From Streptomyces sp. SAI-135 (lineage in GTDB: Bacteria; Actinomycetota; Actinomycetes; Streptomycetales; Streptomycetaceae): a stretch of DNA of 64,000 nt. The notes under the pieces were generated by a model. It made no database searches. It was not told where the DNA came from and saw only the letters and a list, made by a program, of their open reading frames with translations. A program made the position numbers and the translations under genes. Shown here piece by piece: positions 44,501 through 54,936 of this stretch; within the stretch, counting starts at the first letter, position 1; every line of letters starts with the position of its first letter. Location: positions 7,254,001-7,318,000 of the forward strand of contig NZ_JARXYP010000002.1 of the NCBI RefSeq assembly GCF_029893805.1, read 5' to 3'.

Positions 44501-46084
44501 ATGAGCACCACCTTGGAGCCCCTGGAGTCCGCGGCGCCGGCCCTGTCGGTCCGTCAGGTCCTCATGCTGGAGCGGGTCCTGGCCGGGGAGCCCGAGGTGG
44601 TGGCCGGTGCCGATCAGCTCGACCGGGCCGTGCGCTGGGTGCACGTGGCCGAGGCCGCCGACGTCGGCGTGATGCTCAGCGGCGGCGAGATGGTCCTCAC
44701 CACCGGTGTGCTGCTGGCTGGTGACGACGACAAGCAGGCCGAGTACATCCGGTCCCTGCACCGCGCGGAGGCCGCGGCCGTGGTCCTCGGCCTCGGCAGA
44801 GCCTTCCCGGCCCCGCCGGACGTGATGCGCCGGGCCGCGGAGCGGTGCGGCCTGCCCATGGTGGTCCTGCACCGGCCGTTCCCCTTCGTGGAGTTGACGG
44901 AGGAGGTCCAGGCCCGTCTGGTGCGGCGGAAGTTCGCCGCCGTCAGCATGTCCGAGGCCGTGCGCACCGCCCTCACCGGACTCATCACCGCGGGCGCTCC
45001 GCTCCAGCGCCTGCTGGACGAGATCGCTCACCACAGCGGCTGTCCCGTGGTCGTCACCAACCTCGCGCACCGCGTCCTCGCCACGGCGGGGGAGCGGTCC
45101 GCCGTCGACGACGTGCTGCGCGACTGGGAGCGCATCGCCCGCCAGGCATGGGGGCACCGCCCAGGCCGTTCAGGCACTGGGGGAGGCAGCGAGGGCGACG
45201 GCTGGATCCGGGCCGAACTCGGCGGGCGCGGGGAGCGCTGGGGCCAGATCATGCTGTGCGGCTACCGCGGGGACACCGCCACGGGACGACTGCTCGCCGA
45301 CCGCGCCGCCGAGTCCCTCGTCCTGCACCGCATGCTCGGCGGCACCTCCGCCCACACCTGGGAGGAGCAGTCCGCGCAGAGCCTGCTCACCGACCTGGTC
45401 AGCGGGGTCGTACCGGCACGGCAGCTGCTGCCCCGCGCACGGGCGGCCGGACTGCCCGTCAACCGCCGCACCTTCGTCCCGCTCGTCGTGCGCGACGGCG
45501 ATCCTGCCGAACTGGACCGGGTGCTCCGGCTGTTGGGGCTGCCCGGCATCGTCGCCGAACTCGCCGACGGGGCCACCGCCGTCCTGTTGAGCCTGGCCCG
45601 GGACCAGGACGCCGCCGTGCTCACGGCCAACTTCGCAACGCGGCTGAACCGGACGGTCGTGGCGGCCGCGGACCCGCGCACCGCCTGGGACGACGTCCCC
45701 GCCGGTATGCGTGAGGCCCGGCACGTCGCGGACGCGGTCGCCTCCGGAGCCCTCGACCTGCCCGCCGTCGTCCGCCTCAAGGACGTCCATCTGCGCGGTC
45801 TGATACGGCTGTTGCGCGACGACCCGCATGTGCAGTCCTTCGCCGAGCGCGAGCTGGAGGGACTGCTGTGCGGGGCGGGGGACGACCTGCTGGCGGTGCT
45901 GCGCACCTACCTCGCCACCGGCCGCAACAAGTCCCGCACCGCCCAGCTCCACCACGTCTCCCGCCCCGCGCTCTACCGGCGGCTGGAAGCGATCCAGAGC
46001 CGGCTCGGCGTCGACCTCGACGACTTCGAGCAGGCCGCCTCCGTGCACATCGCACTCCTCGCGCACGACGCGCAACAAAGCTGA
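44501..46084 (+). CDS. PucR-family transcriptional regulator of the pyrimidine cluster
   Basis: 527 aa. The N-terminal PucR/PurC ligand domain (about 16-135) begins LSVRQVLMLERVLAGEPEVVAGADQLDRAVRWVHVAE and includes GGEMVLTTGVLL. The middle carries a GGDEF-like degenerate region, and the C-terminus has the PucR helix-turn-helix LLAVLRTYLATGRNKSRTAQLHHVSRPALYRRLEAI. Such proteins activate purine or pyrimidine catabolic genes in response to an intermediate. Encoded within the cluster it presumably controls, 23 bp after the aminotransferase stop. Confidence 0.9.
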   Translation: MSTTLEPLESAAPALSVRQVLMLERVLAGEPEVVAGADQLDRAVRWVHVAEAADVGVMLSGGEMVLTTGVLLAGDDDKQAEYIRSLHRAEAAAVVLGLGRAFPAPPDVMRRAAERCGLPMVVLHRPFPFVELTEEVQARLVRRKFAAVSMSEAVRTALTGLITAGAPLQRLLDEIAHHSGCPVVVTNLAHRVLATAGERSAVDDVLRDWERIARQAWGHRPGRSGTGGGSEGDGWIRAELGGRGERWGQIMLCGYRGDTATGRLLADRAAESLVLHRMLGGTSAHTWEEQSAQSLLTDLVSGVVPARQLLPRARAAGLPVNRRTFVPLVVRDGDPAELDRVLRLLGLPGIVAELADGATAVLLSLARDQDAAVLTANFATRLNRTVVAAADPRTAWDDVPAGMREARHVADAVASGALDLPAVVRLKDVHLRGLIRLLRDDPHVQSFAERELEGLLCGAGDDLLAVLRTYLATGRNKSRTAQLHHVSRPALYRRLEAIQSRLGVDLDDFEQAASVHIALLAHDAQQS

Positions 46085-46239
46085 AACACGCTACGACCTG
46101 GGAAAACGGCGGTGAAACATGGGCGCACGACAGGGTGACACCGTGGCACGCCCGGGCCCCGCAGACGTGACACGCTGCAACTCAAAGCCCGCTTTCGGAC
46201 TTCCTAGCCTTCTCGCACACCGAGCGACCGGAGGTCCCG

Positions 46240-47082
46240 ATGAGCAGAGTGATTCGCGCCGCCCTCTTCCAGACCGCGTGGACGGGCGACAAGGAGTCGA
46301 TGATCCAGGTGCACGAGCAGGCGGCCCGGGACGCGGCCGCGCAGGGTGCGCAGGTCCTGTGCTTCCAGGAGCTGTTCTACGGGCCGTACTTCTGCCAGGT
46401 CCAGGACAAGGCGTTCTACGAGTACGCCGAGCAGATCCCGGACGGCCCGATCGTCCAGCGATTCCAGGCGCTCGCGGAGGAGTTGGGCATCGTCCTCATC
46501 CTTCCGATGTACGAGGAGGAGCAGCCCGGCGTCCTCTACAACACCGCCGCGGTGATCGACGCGGACGGCTCGTACCTCGGCAAGTACCGCAAGCACCACA
46601 TCCCCCAAGTGCCCGGATTCTGGGAGAAGTTCTACTTTCGCCCCGGCAATCTGGGCTGGCCGGTCTTCGACACCAGGGTCGGCAGGATCGGTGTGTACAT
46701 CTGCTACGACCGCCACTTCCCGGAGGGCTGGCGGGCGCTCGGCCTCGCGGGTGCCGAGCTCGTCTTCAACCCGTCGGCCACCTCACGCGGACTGTCCGCG
46801 TACCTCTGGCAGCTGGAGCAGCCGGCTGCGGCGGTCGCCAACGAGTACTTCGTCGGTGCGATCAACCGGGTGGGTGTCGAGGAGCTGGGCGACAACGACT
46901 TCTACGGCACGACGTACTTCGTCGACCCGGAGGCCCAGTTCGTCGGCGAGGTGGCCTCGGACAAGGAGACCGAACTGGTCGTCCGCGACCTGGACATGGC
47001 CAAGCTGCGGGAGGTGCGGGACCGCTGGCAGTTCTACCGCGACCGCCGTCCGGACGCGTACCCGCCGCTGACCGCACCCTGA
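46240..47082 (+). CDS. beta-ureidopropionase-like carbon-nitrogen hydrolase (copy 2)
   Basis: 280 aa with GGAGG five bases before the ATG. Same length and most of the sequence shared with copy 1: FQELFYGPYFCQVQ (Glu), KYRKHHIPQVPGFWEKFYF (Lys), VYICYDRHFPEGWRALG (Cys). Differences cluster after residue 35 and in the loop around 60-85 (YGPYFCQVQDKAFYEYAEQIPDG), near the expected active-site mouth, so the two copies may prefer different carbamoyl amino acids. It is followed after 31 bp by dihydropyrimidinase, the enzyme that makes its substrate. Confidence 0.88.
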   Translation: MSRVIRAALFQTAWTGDKESMIQVHEQAARDAAAQGAQVLCFQELFYGPYFCQVQDKAFYEYAEQIPDGPIVQRFQALAEELGIVLILPMYEEEQPGVLYNTAAVIDADGSYLGKYRKHHIPQVPGFWEKFYFRPGNLGWPVFDTRVGRIGVYICYDRHFPEGWRALGLAGAELVFNPSATSRGLSAYLWQLEQPAAAVANEYFVGAINRVGVEELGDNDFYGTTYFVDPEAQFVGEVASDKETELVVRDLDMAKLREVRDRWQFYRDRRPDAYPPLTAP

Positions 47083-47113
47083 CCGCACCCACCACCCTGG
47101 CAGGAGAGGGAAC

Positions 47114-48508
47114 ATGAGCAGCCGAACCGTCATCCGCGGTGGCCTCGTCATCACCGCGTCCGACGAGATCCACGCCGACGTGCTGATCGAGGACGGCCGC
47201 ATCGCCGCCCTCGCCGTGCCCGGCACCCAGAACTGGACCGCGGACCGCACGATCGACGCCACCGGGAAGTACGTCATCCCCGGTGGCGTCGACGCCCACA
47301 CCCACATGGAGCTGCCCTTCGGCGGCACCTTCGCCTCCGACACCTTCGAGACCGGCACCCGCGCCGCCGCCTGGGGCGGTACGACCACGATCGTGGACTT
47401 CGCGGTGCAGAGCGTCGGGCACTCCCTTCGCGAGGGCCTGGACGCCTGGCACGCCAAGGCCGAGGGCAACTGCGCCATCGACTACGGCTTCCACATGATC
47501 GTCTCCGATGTGAACCAGGAGACGCTCAAGGAGATGGACCTGCTGGTGGAGGAAGGGGTCACCTCCTTCAAGCAGTTCATGGCCTACCCCGGCGTCTTCT
47601 ACTCCGACGACGGCCAGATCCTGCGCGCCATGCAGCGCTCTGCCGAGAACGGCGGCCTGATCATGATGCACGCCGAGAACGGCATCGCGATCGACGTCCT
47701 GGTCGAGCAGGCGCTGGCCCGCGGCGAGACCGACCCCCGCTACCACGGCGAGGTGCGCAAGGCGCTCCTGGAGGCCGAGGCCACCCACCGCGCCATCAAG
47801 CTCGCGCAGGTCGCGGGCGCCCCGCTCTACGTCGTGCACGTCTCGGCCATGGAGGCAGTGGCCGAGCTGGCACGCGCGCGGGACGAGGGGCTCAACGTTT
47901 TCGGCGAGACCTGCCCGCAGTACCTGTTCCTGTCGACGGACAACCTCGCCGAGCCCGGCTTCGAGGGTGCGAAGTACGTGTGCAGCACGCCTTTGCGGCC
48001 GCGAGAACACCAGGCCAAGCTGTGGCAGGGGCTGCGGACCAACGACCTCCAGGTCGTCTCCACCGACCACTGCCCCTTCTGCTTCGTGGGCCAGAAGGAA
48101 CTCGGCCGCGGCGACTTCTCCAAGATCCCCAACGGTCTCCCCGGCGTCGAGAACCGCATGGACCTGCTCCACCAGGCCGTCGTCGAGGGGCACATCACCC
48201 GCCGCCGCTGGATCGAGATCGCCTGCGCCACCCCGGCCCGGATGTTCGGCATGTACCCGAAGAAGGGCACCATCGCCCCGGGCGCCGACGCCGACGTCGT
48301 CATCTACGACCCGCACGCCGAGCAGATCGTCTCCGCCGAGACCCACCACATGAACGTCGACTACTCGGCGTACGAGGGCAAGCGCCTCACCGGCCGGGTC
48401 GAGACGGTCCTCTCGCGCGGCGAACCCGTCATCACCGAGCGGGAGTACACCGGACGCGCCGGGCACGGCACGTACACCCCGCGCTCCACCTGTCAGTACC
48501 TCAACTAG
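47114..48508 (+). CDS. hydA: dihydropyrimidinase / D-hydantoinase
   Basis: 464 aa with AGGAGAGGG upstream. Hydrolyses 5,6-dihydrouracil or 5-substituted hydantoins to N-carbamoyl acids. Binuclear zinc site: GGVDAHTHMELPFGG, carboxylated Lys in TSFKQFMAYPGVFYSDD, MMHAENG, YVVHVSAMEAV and STDHCPFCFVGQKELG; the TCPQYLFLSTDNLAEPGFEGAKYVCSPP-type loop is diagnostic for this group. MFGMYPKKGTIAPGADADVVIYDP forms the closing sandwich. The operon continues directly into the F420 oxidoreductase. Confidence 0.93.
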   Translation: MSSRTVIRGGLVITASDEIHADVLIEDGRIAALAVPGTQNWTADRTIDATGKYVIPGGVDAHTHMELPFGGTFASDTFETGTRAAAWGGTTTIVDFAVQSVGHSLREGLDAWHAKAEGNCAIDYGFHMIVSDVNQETLKEMDLLVEEGVTSFKQFMAYPGVFYSDDGQILRAMQRSAENGGLIMMHAENGIAIDVLVEQALARGETDPRYHGEVRKALLEAEATHRAIKLAQVAGAPLYVVHVSAMEAVAELARARDEGLNVFGETCPQYLFLSTDNLAEPGFEGAKYVCSTPLRPREHQAKLWQGLRTNDLQVVSTDHCPFCFVGQKELGRGDFSKIPNGLPGVENRMDLLHQAVVEGHITRRRWIEIACATPARMFGMYPKKGTIAPGADADVVIYDPHAEQIVSAETHHMNVDYSAYEGKRLTGRVETVLSRGEPVITEREYTGRAGHGTYTPRSTCQYLN

Positions 48509-48519
48509 GAGTGGCGCCC

Positions 48520-49539
48520 ATGGACTTCGGACTCGTCCTGCAGACGGATCCGCCCGCCTCCAAGGTCATCAGCCTGATGAAGCGGGCCGAACGCAACGGC
48601 TTCACCTACGGATGGACCTTCGACTCCGCCGTGCTCTGGCAGGAGCCGTTCGTGATCTACAGCCAGATCCTCGCGAACACCTCGAAGCTGAAGGTCGGCC
48701 CGATGGTCACCAACCCGGGCACCCGCACCTGGGAGGTCACCGCCTCCACCTTCGCCACCCTCAACGACATGTTCGGCAACCGCACGGTCTGCGGCATCGG
48801 CCGCGGCGACTCCGCGATGCGCGTCGCGGGGCGCACCCCCAACACCCTGGCCCGCATCAGCCAGGCCATGAAGGTCATCAGGGCGCTCGGCTCGGGCCAG
48901 GAGGCCGACCTCGGCGGCACGGTGGTCAGGTTCCCGTGGATCAAGGAGGGCGCCGAACTCCCCGTATGGATGGCGGCGTACGGCCCCAAGGCGCTGAAGA
49001 TGACCGGTGAGGAGGCCGACGGGTTCATCCTCCAGCTGGCCGACCTGTACCTGACCGAGTACATGGTGAAGGCCGTCAAGGACGCGGCCGAGGCCGCCGG
49101 CCGGGATCCGGCGGACGTGAAGATCTGCGTGGCCGCCCCCGCCTACGTCACCGAGGACGACTCGCCCGAGGCGCTCGCCCACGCGCGCGAGCAGTGCCGC
49201 TGGTTCGGCGGGATGGTCGGCAACCACGTGGCCGACCTGGTCTCCAAGTACGGCTCCGGTGGCGGGCTCGTCCCCCAGGAGCTCACCGACTACATCAAGG
49301 CGCGTGAGGGGTACGACTACTCGCACCACGGGCGGGCCGACAACCCCGACACCGCGTTCGTGCCCGACGAGATCGTCGACCGGTTCTGCGTCATCGGACC
49401 GGTCGACAAGCACATCGAGAAGCTGAACGCGCTGCGCGAGCTGGGCGTCGACCAGTTCGCCGTCTACGACATGCACGACGCCCAGGAAGCGACCATCGAC
49501 GCGTACGGCTCCGACGTCATCCCCGCCGTCAGCTCCTGA
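48520..49539 (+). CDS. F420-type luciferase-like oxidoreductase (TIGR03842-like)
   Basis: 339 aa, ATG 11 bp after hydA. A TIM-barrel LLM protein: MDFGLVLQTDPPASKVISLMKRAERNGFTYGWTFDS, GPMVTNPGTRTWEVTASTFATLND, GIGRGDSAMRVAGRTP and PVWMAAYGPKALKMTGEEADGFILQ (cofactor phosphate region). It matches a subfamily I recall as TIGR03842, which occurs beside hydantoin/pyrimidine genes in F420-producing actinobacteria. No dihydropyrimidine dehydrogenase is encoded nearby, so F420H2-dependent ring reduction is an attractive role, but unproven. Confidence 0.88.
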   Translation: MDFGLVLQTDPPASKVISLMKRAERNGFTYGWTFDSAVLWQEPFVIYSQILANTSKLKVGPMVTNPGTRTWEVTASTFATLNDMFGNRTVCGIGRGDSAMRVAGRTPNTLARISQAMKVIRALGSGQEADLGGTVVRFPWIKEGAELPVWMAAYGPKALKMTGEEADGFILQLADLYLTEYMVKAVKDAAEAAGRDPADVKICVAAPAYVTEDDSPEALAHAREQCRWFGGMVGNHVADLVSKYGSGGGLVPQELTDYIKAREGYDYSHHGRADNPDTAFVPDEIVDRFCVIGPVDKHIEKLNALRELGVDQFAVYDMHDAQEATIDAYGSDVIPAVSS

Positions 49540-49702
49540 TCCGGATCACCCCACCGCTCGACCGACCCCCCACTCCTTGTCCCCCCTTCCCGCCGTCCCG
49601 GGGAGGGGTGGCGGGGCCGGGAGAGGCCTCCCCGCCCGTCCCGGCCCCGCCCGAGGCCCCCGCACGGCCCATCCCGTCCCGTCCTGATCGATTGGCCTGC
49701 CC

Positions 49703-51253
<1,551 letters not shown>

Positions 51254-51309
51254 CGGCCCGCTTCACGCGCGCGTGGAGGGCGGTCGGGGTCCGGGCCGGT
51301 TCCGCCGGC

Positions 51310-51975
51310 TCAGGCCTTCTGGCCGCTCTCCAGCGCCGTCACCGCCTCCTTGGCGGCCTTGATGGCGCCCTTGTTGATCTCGTCCGTGCTGGGCGCCTTC
51401 TTCGACTCGAAGTCGCTGCCGTTGTACGTCACGGTCACCAGCGCGTTGGACGCCTGGATCATGACCACGCCCTCGCGGGTCTGCTGCTTGTCCTCGGTGG
51501 TGAGGTTCACCACCGAGTACCCCGCGTCGCCGACCCCGGGCACGGTCCCGCCGCCGCTCTTCTCGGCGACGTTCTCCTTGAACGACTTGGCGGCCGCCGC
51601 GTCGGACGCCGTGATCTCGAAGGACACGTCGAGCCAGCGGTAGTCGAACCCCTTGAGCGCGTTCCAGGAGCAGGTCCGGCGCAGGGCCGCGTCCGTCGAG
51701 GGGATCTCCTTGCCGGCCGTCTTGGCGCCCGGCACCAGCGACTTGATCGTCGCCGCGCCGATGCTGCCGCAGGGTGCGGGCGCGGCGGCGTACCGCTTAG
51801 TGGCGGCCGCCGTGGACGCGCCCGAGGGGGTCTCGTCGGCGGACTGCGGCGCCGACTCCTTCTGGGGGGCCGGCGTCGTGGCCGGGCCCGACGTCAGCGC
51901 CCAGCCCGCCGCGGCGAGGACGACGACGGGCGAGATGCGCGCGGTGAGCGCGAGCGGCAGGGAAAGAGTTCGCAC
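51310..51975 (-). CDS. DUF3558-like secreted or membrane-anchored protein
   Basis: 221 aa. N-terminal hydrophobic helix (about 8-30, LTARISPVVVLAAAGWAL) with no lipobox Cys, then a Thr/Ser/Ala/Pro-rich linker and a compact domain starting APCGSIGAATIKSLVPGAK with a second Cys in RRTCSWNALKG, the Cys pair typical of DUF3558. Later segments (FDYRWLDVSFEITA, PGVGDAGYSVV, VVMIQASNALVTVTYNG) form alternating strands. Function unknown. It converges on the NCS1 gene. Confidence 0.7.
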   Translation of the reverse strand: MRTLSLPLALTARISPVVVLAAAGWALTSGPATTPAPQKESAPQSADETPSGASTAAATKRYAAAPAPCGSIGAATIKSLVPGAKTAGKEIPSTDAALRRTCSWNALKGFDYRWLDVSFEITASDAAAAKSFKENVAEKSGGGTVPGVGDAGYSVVNLTTEDKQQTREGVVMIQASNALVTVTYNGSDFESKKAPSTDEINKGAIKAAKEAVTALESGQKA

Positions 51976-52001
51976 GGCGCACTTTTCGTGGGGGACGGAC
52001 G

Positions 52002-52019
52002 GTGCGGACGAGTCCGCAC
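52002..52019 (-). promoter_or_regulatory. 8-bp dyad upstream of the DUF3558-like gene
   Basis: GTGCGGAC-GA-GTCCGCAC, perfect arms with a two-base centre, 27-44 bases before the ATG. A second dyad, TTCACA (52038-52043) with TGTGAA (52065-52070), lies just upstream. Candidate operator or leader structure. Confidence 0.4.
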
Positions 52020-52126
52020 TGCGGACGGGACGCCAGTTTCACATGTCTGCCTGTGGGGTGGAAGTGTGAACTCGCTCCGTACCGGGGCCGTCACTGTGCC
52101 CCGCCGTCGATGCGTCATGTGTCCGT

Positions 52127-53131
52127 TTATGTCCGCGCGATGGGGCGGTGCAGGGCCGATTCGACGCGGTCCACGGCCAGGAACGCCCCGTAGGCCACGA
52201 GGTGCACCAGACAGTGGTCGCTGTGCTCCGGCCGCCGCCAGGCCGCCACGTCCGCGTCGGTGATCCGGTACGGCGCGAGCGCGGCCAGCAGCACCAGACG
52301 CGCACCGGGGCGCTCCCGCCGGTCCGGGAAACCGCTCAGGTCGAGCGGCGGGTGCGACCCGTCCCAGTCCAGCAGTGTCTCCTCCACGAGGTCCTGGTCG
52401 TCGGTGCCGAGGAGGCCGGCGCCCGCCATGGCCGCCCGCAGCAGCGCCGCGTAGGCGAGTCCGACGGGCTCACCGTCCGCCCACGCGGGAGCCTCGCCGG
52501 GGTCGGGCAGGTCGAGCAGGTCGAGGGACGCGCCCGGCCGGGCCGGTCGGCGTACGGTCCGGGCGAGCGTACGGCCCGCCAGGCTGCGGACGGCCCTGAA
52601 GCGCTGGGCGTTGCCCGGCAACAGGTTCTCGGTGAGCAGGGCGGACACGATCCGGTTGATGAAGTGGAAGGCGAACGCCGTGCCGAGGTAGCCGGGGGCG
52701 TGGTCGCGCGGGAACGGGTACGGGGACGCGCCGAGGCCGCCCGGCACACGGGTGTGCCTGCCCCAGTCCAGTACGCGCGCGTGCTCCTCGTTCCGTGGCC
52801 GCTCTCCCCGGGCGACGCGTTCGGCCAGCGCGTGGTCGCCGGTGGCGTGCAGCAGCATGGTGTGCGCGTCCACGCAGAACGGGCACCGGTTGGCCAGGGA
52901 CACCCCGAGCGCGGCCAGCTCCTTGCCGGTGCGGCTGCCGGGGCCGGCGATCAGCGACTCGCGCATCAGCGCCCACGCGGGGGCGAGGAGCTCCGGCGCG
53001 GAGGAGAGGACCACGAAGGTGGCGGGTTCGTCGATGCCGAAGTCCCGGGACAACTGCTCGTAGACCTCGGCGGTGCGGCCGGTGGCGGCCTTGGGCGACG
53101 GGGGCCGGGTGTGACGGAAGGTTGTGGACAT
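52127..53131 (-). CDS. AhpD/carboxymuconolactone decarboxylase-like protein
   Basis: 334 aa. The N-terminal half is an AhpD-like helical domain with the redox motif NRCPFCVDAHTML: Cys83, Cys86 and His90, matching the peroxidase-type CxxC-xxx-H site. LIAGPGSRTGKELAALGVSLA precedes it as in the family. The C-terminal half (about 130-334) is a second, Cys-free region with its own helices (YPFPRDHAPGYLGTAFAFHFINRIVSALL, LAYAALLRAAMAGAGLL), making this longer than ordinary AhpD. Likely a thiol-dependent antioxidant or decarboxylase-like enzyme; the substrate is unknown. Confidence 0.78.
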   Translation of the reverse strand: MSTTFRHTRPPSPKAATGRTAEVYEQLSRDFGIDEPATFVVLSSAPELLAPAWALMRESLIAGPGSRTGKELAALGVSLANRCPFCVDAHTMLLHATGDHALAERVARGERPRNEEHARVLDWGRHTRVPGGLGASPYPFPRDHAPGYLGTAFAFHFINRIVSALLTENLLPGNAQRFRAVRSLAGRTLARTVRRPARPGASLDLLDLPDPGEAPAWADGEPVGLAYAALLRAAMAGAGLLGTDDQDLVEETLLDWDGSHPPLDLSGFPDRRERPGARLVLLAALAPYRITDADVAAWRRPEHSDHCLVHLVAYGAFLAVDRVESALHRPIART

Positions 53132-53298
53132 GCACAGCAGCGTGCGCCTCCGGCCCGGGCCCGGTCGTCGTACGGCCGAAGGGAGTTGGCGCTGCGTCCG
53201 GGAGCGCGGGCCGGGCCGGCGACTACTACGGGGGGAGTAGCGCGGGAGTTGTCCACAGGGCTGACGCCGGTGTCGGTGCGGCGGTCTAGCGTGTGGTC

Positions 53299-54417
53299 AT
53301 GAGCGGGCACTCGGCCGGTACGGCCATCTCCCAGCGGCTCGCCGACCTGGCCCTCGCGGTCGTGGTCGGCGCCCTTGCCGTGGTCGTGGCGGCTCAGGAC
53401 GCGGACACCACCGCCCTGGACCAGGGGCTCCTCGTGGTGGGTGCGGCCGCTCTCGCCTTCTTTCGCGCGGTCCCGCTGGTGGTGCTGGCCGTGGCCACGG
53501 TGAGCGGGGCCGCGTACGTCCTGCACGCCCAGCCGGGCCCCCTCGGGGCGCTGACCGTGTTCGCGGCCGTGCACCTGGCGTCGCAACTGGGGCACCGGGG
53601 CTGGGCGGCGGGCGCGAGCGGGATCTTCCTGGCGGCCTACGCGGCGACGGGTCCGACGGCCCAGGAGGCGGTGGAGAGGACCGGGCTGCTCGCCGGCTGG
53701 TTCGTGTGCGCGGTGGTGACGGGGCTCGCGGGCCGCAACTGGCAGGCCTATCTGCGCCAGACCGAACAGCGGGCCCTGGAGGCCGAGCGGACCCGGGAGG
53801 AGGCCGCGCTGCGCCGGGCCGGTGAGGAACGCCTGCGCATAGCAAGGGAGTTGCACGACTCCCTCACCCACAGCATCTCCATCGTCAAGCTCCAGGCGGG
53901 GGTGGCGGTCCACCTCGCGCGCAAGCGGGGCGAGGAGGTGCCGCCCGCCCTGCTCGCCATCCAGGAGGCGGGTGGCGAGGCCATGCGCGAGCTGCGCGCC
54001 ACGCTGGAGGTCCTGCGCACCGACGAGCCGACGGGCACTCCGGCGTTGCTCGTGGAGCGGGCGCGGGCCGCCGGGCTCGCCGTCGAGCTGAAGGTGACGG
54101 GCGAGGAGTGCGCCCTGCCGGCTCCTCTCGACCGGGCCGTGTACCGGATCGTCCAGGAGTCCCTGACGAACGCGGCCCGCCACGCGGGTCCGGCCAAGGT
54201 CCGGGTCGAACTGGCCTACGGCAAGGACGACTTGGCGATACGGGTGGACGACGACGGAGCCGCCCGCCCGGACCGCCCGCCCCGCCCCGGCCACGGCCTC
54301 ACCGGCATGCGCGAACGCGTCACGGCCCTGGGCGGCACCCTGCACACCGGTCCCCGGGAGGAGGGCGGCTTTACGGTACGGGCGGAACTGCCCCTGGGGG
54401 TGGGGGAGTCGGTCTGA
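53299..54417 (+). CDS. two-component sensor histidine kinase (HisKA_3/NarL type)
   Basis: 372 aa. Hydrophobic helices cover about 10-30, 42-65, 72-90 and 110-140, then RNWQAYLRQTEQRALEAERTREEAALRR coils into the phosphoacceptor box RIARELHDSLTHSISIVKLQAG (His near 185). HATPase boxes: VYRIVQESLTNAARHAGP and GHGLTGMRERVTALGG. TAGCGT lies six bases before the ATG and no Shine-Dalgarno sequence is seen, consistent with a leaderless start; a GTG six bases earlier is in frame. The matching response regulator is separated by an unusually long 519-bp spacer. Confidence 0.88.
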   Translation: MSGHSAGTAISQRLADLALAVVVGALAVVVAAQDADTTALDQGLLVVGAAALAFFRAVPLVVLAVATVSGAAYVLHAQPGPLGALTVFAAVHLASQLGHRGWAAGASGIFLAAYAATGPTAQEAVERTGLLAGWFVCAVVTGLAGRNWQAYLRQTEQRALEAERTREEAALRRAGEERLRIARELHDSLTHSISIVKLQAGVAVHLARKRGEEVPPALLAIQEAGGEAMRELRATLEVLRTDEPTGTPALLVERARAAGLAVELKVTGEECALPAPLDRAVYRIVQESLTNAARHAGPAKVRVELAYGKDDLAIRVDDDGAARPDRPPRPGHGLTGMRERVTALGGTLHTGPREEGGFTVRAELPLGVGESV

Positions 54418-54936
54418 GTGGGGGTCGTGGATCACGGGTGGGTGTTCGGGAGAGCGGCCGCGAGGGCGGGACGGTGTCCCCGGTGGGGGCGGCAGGTCCG
54501 CGGGGCGGCCACGTGCTTGTGGTGGGAGCGGGACCGGCCACTGAGGCGGGGACGAGATCGCAGGTGTGCGGGGGATTTCGGAGGTGAGGGACCGGCGCGT
54601 TCGCACGGCGTGTGCGGGAGTGGCGGCCCGTGCGCCAACCGAGGTCCCGGCGGGGTGGGCAGCCGGGCGGGGGGCTTTCCCGGTAGGGCCCGCGTCGGCT
54701 TTGGGGGTGTCGGTCCGGGGCGGCTTCGGTCGGCCGGGCACGGTGCGGGTCCGGGGACGGCGACGGCGACCGAGGTGCGAGCGTCGCCCTGGCGTGCGTC
54801 TGCCCACGGGGCAGCGTCCCGGGGTGCGGTGGGCCAGGTGTTCGAGCGTGACGGCTGTCCAGAGGCCGCGTGCCGGTCTCGGGGAGTCGGTGTGTGGGGC
54901 GGAGAGCGGTCCTGTCGGGTGTGTGGAGGTGTGGGT
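54418..54936 (+). other. 519-bp spacer between kinase and regulator genes
   Basis: Strongly G-rich on the plus strand (repeated GTGGGGG, GGTGTG, GGGTCGG). A frame in phase with the response regulator is open from a GTG directly after the kinase stop, adding 173 codons of Gly/Arg/Cys-rich low-quality sequence. I judge it non-coding because of its composition and because a good ribosome site and start exist at 54937. No terminator or clear promoter found. It resembles the repeat-rich gap at 17.5-18.2 kb in base composition. Confidence 0.6.

Noticed and set aside
42983..46084. 1,033-codon frame joining the end of the first amidohydrolase region to PucR
   Set aside because: Only the last 527 codons (from 44501) encode a real protein; the earlier part is an out-of-frame reading of the amidohydrolase and aminotransferase genes. 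Not a fusion.
54418..54936. 173-residue N-terminal extension of the response regulator
   Set aside because: Open frame, but Gly/Arg/Cys-rich with no domain, and a strong ribosome site with a family-length start lies at 54937. Kept only as a finding about the spacer.
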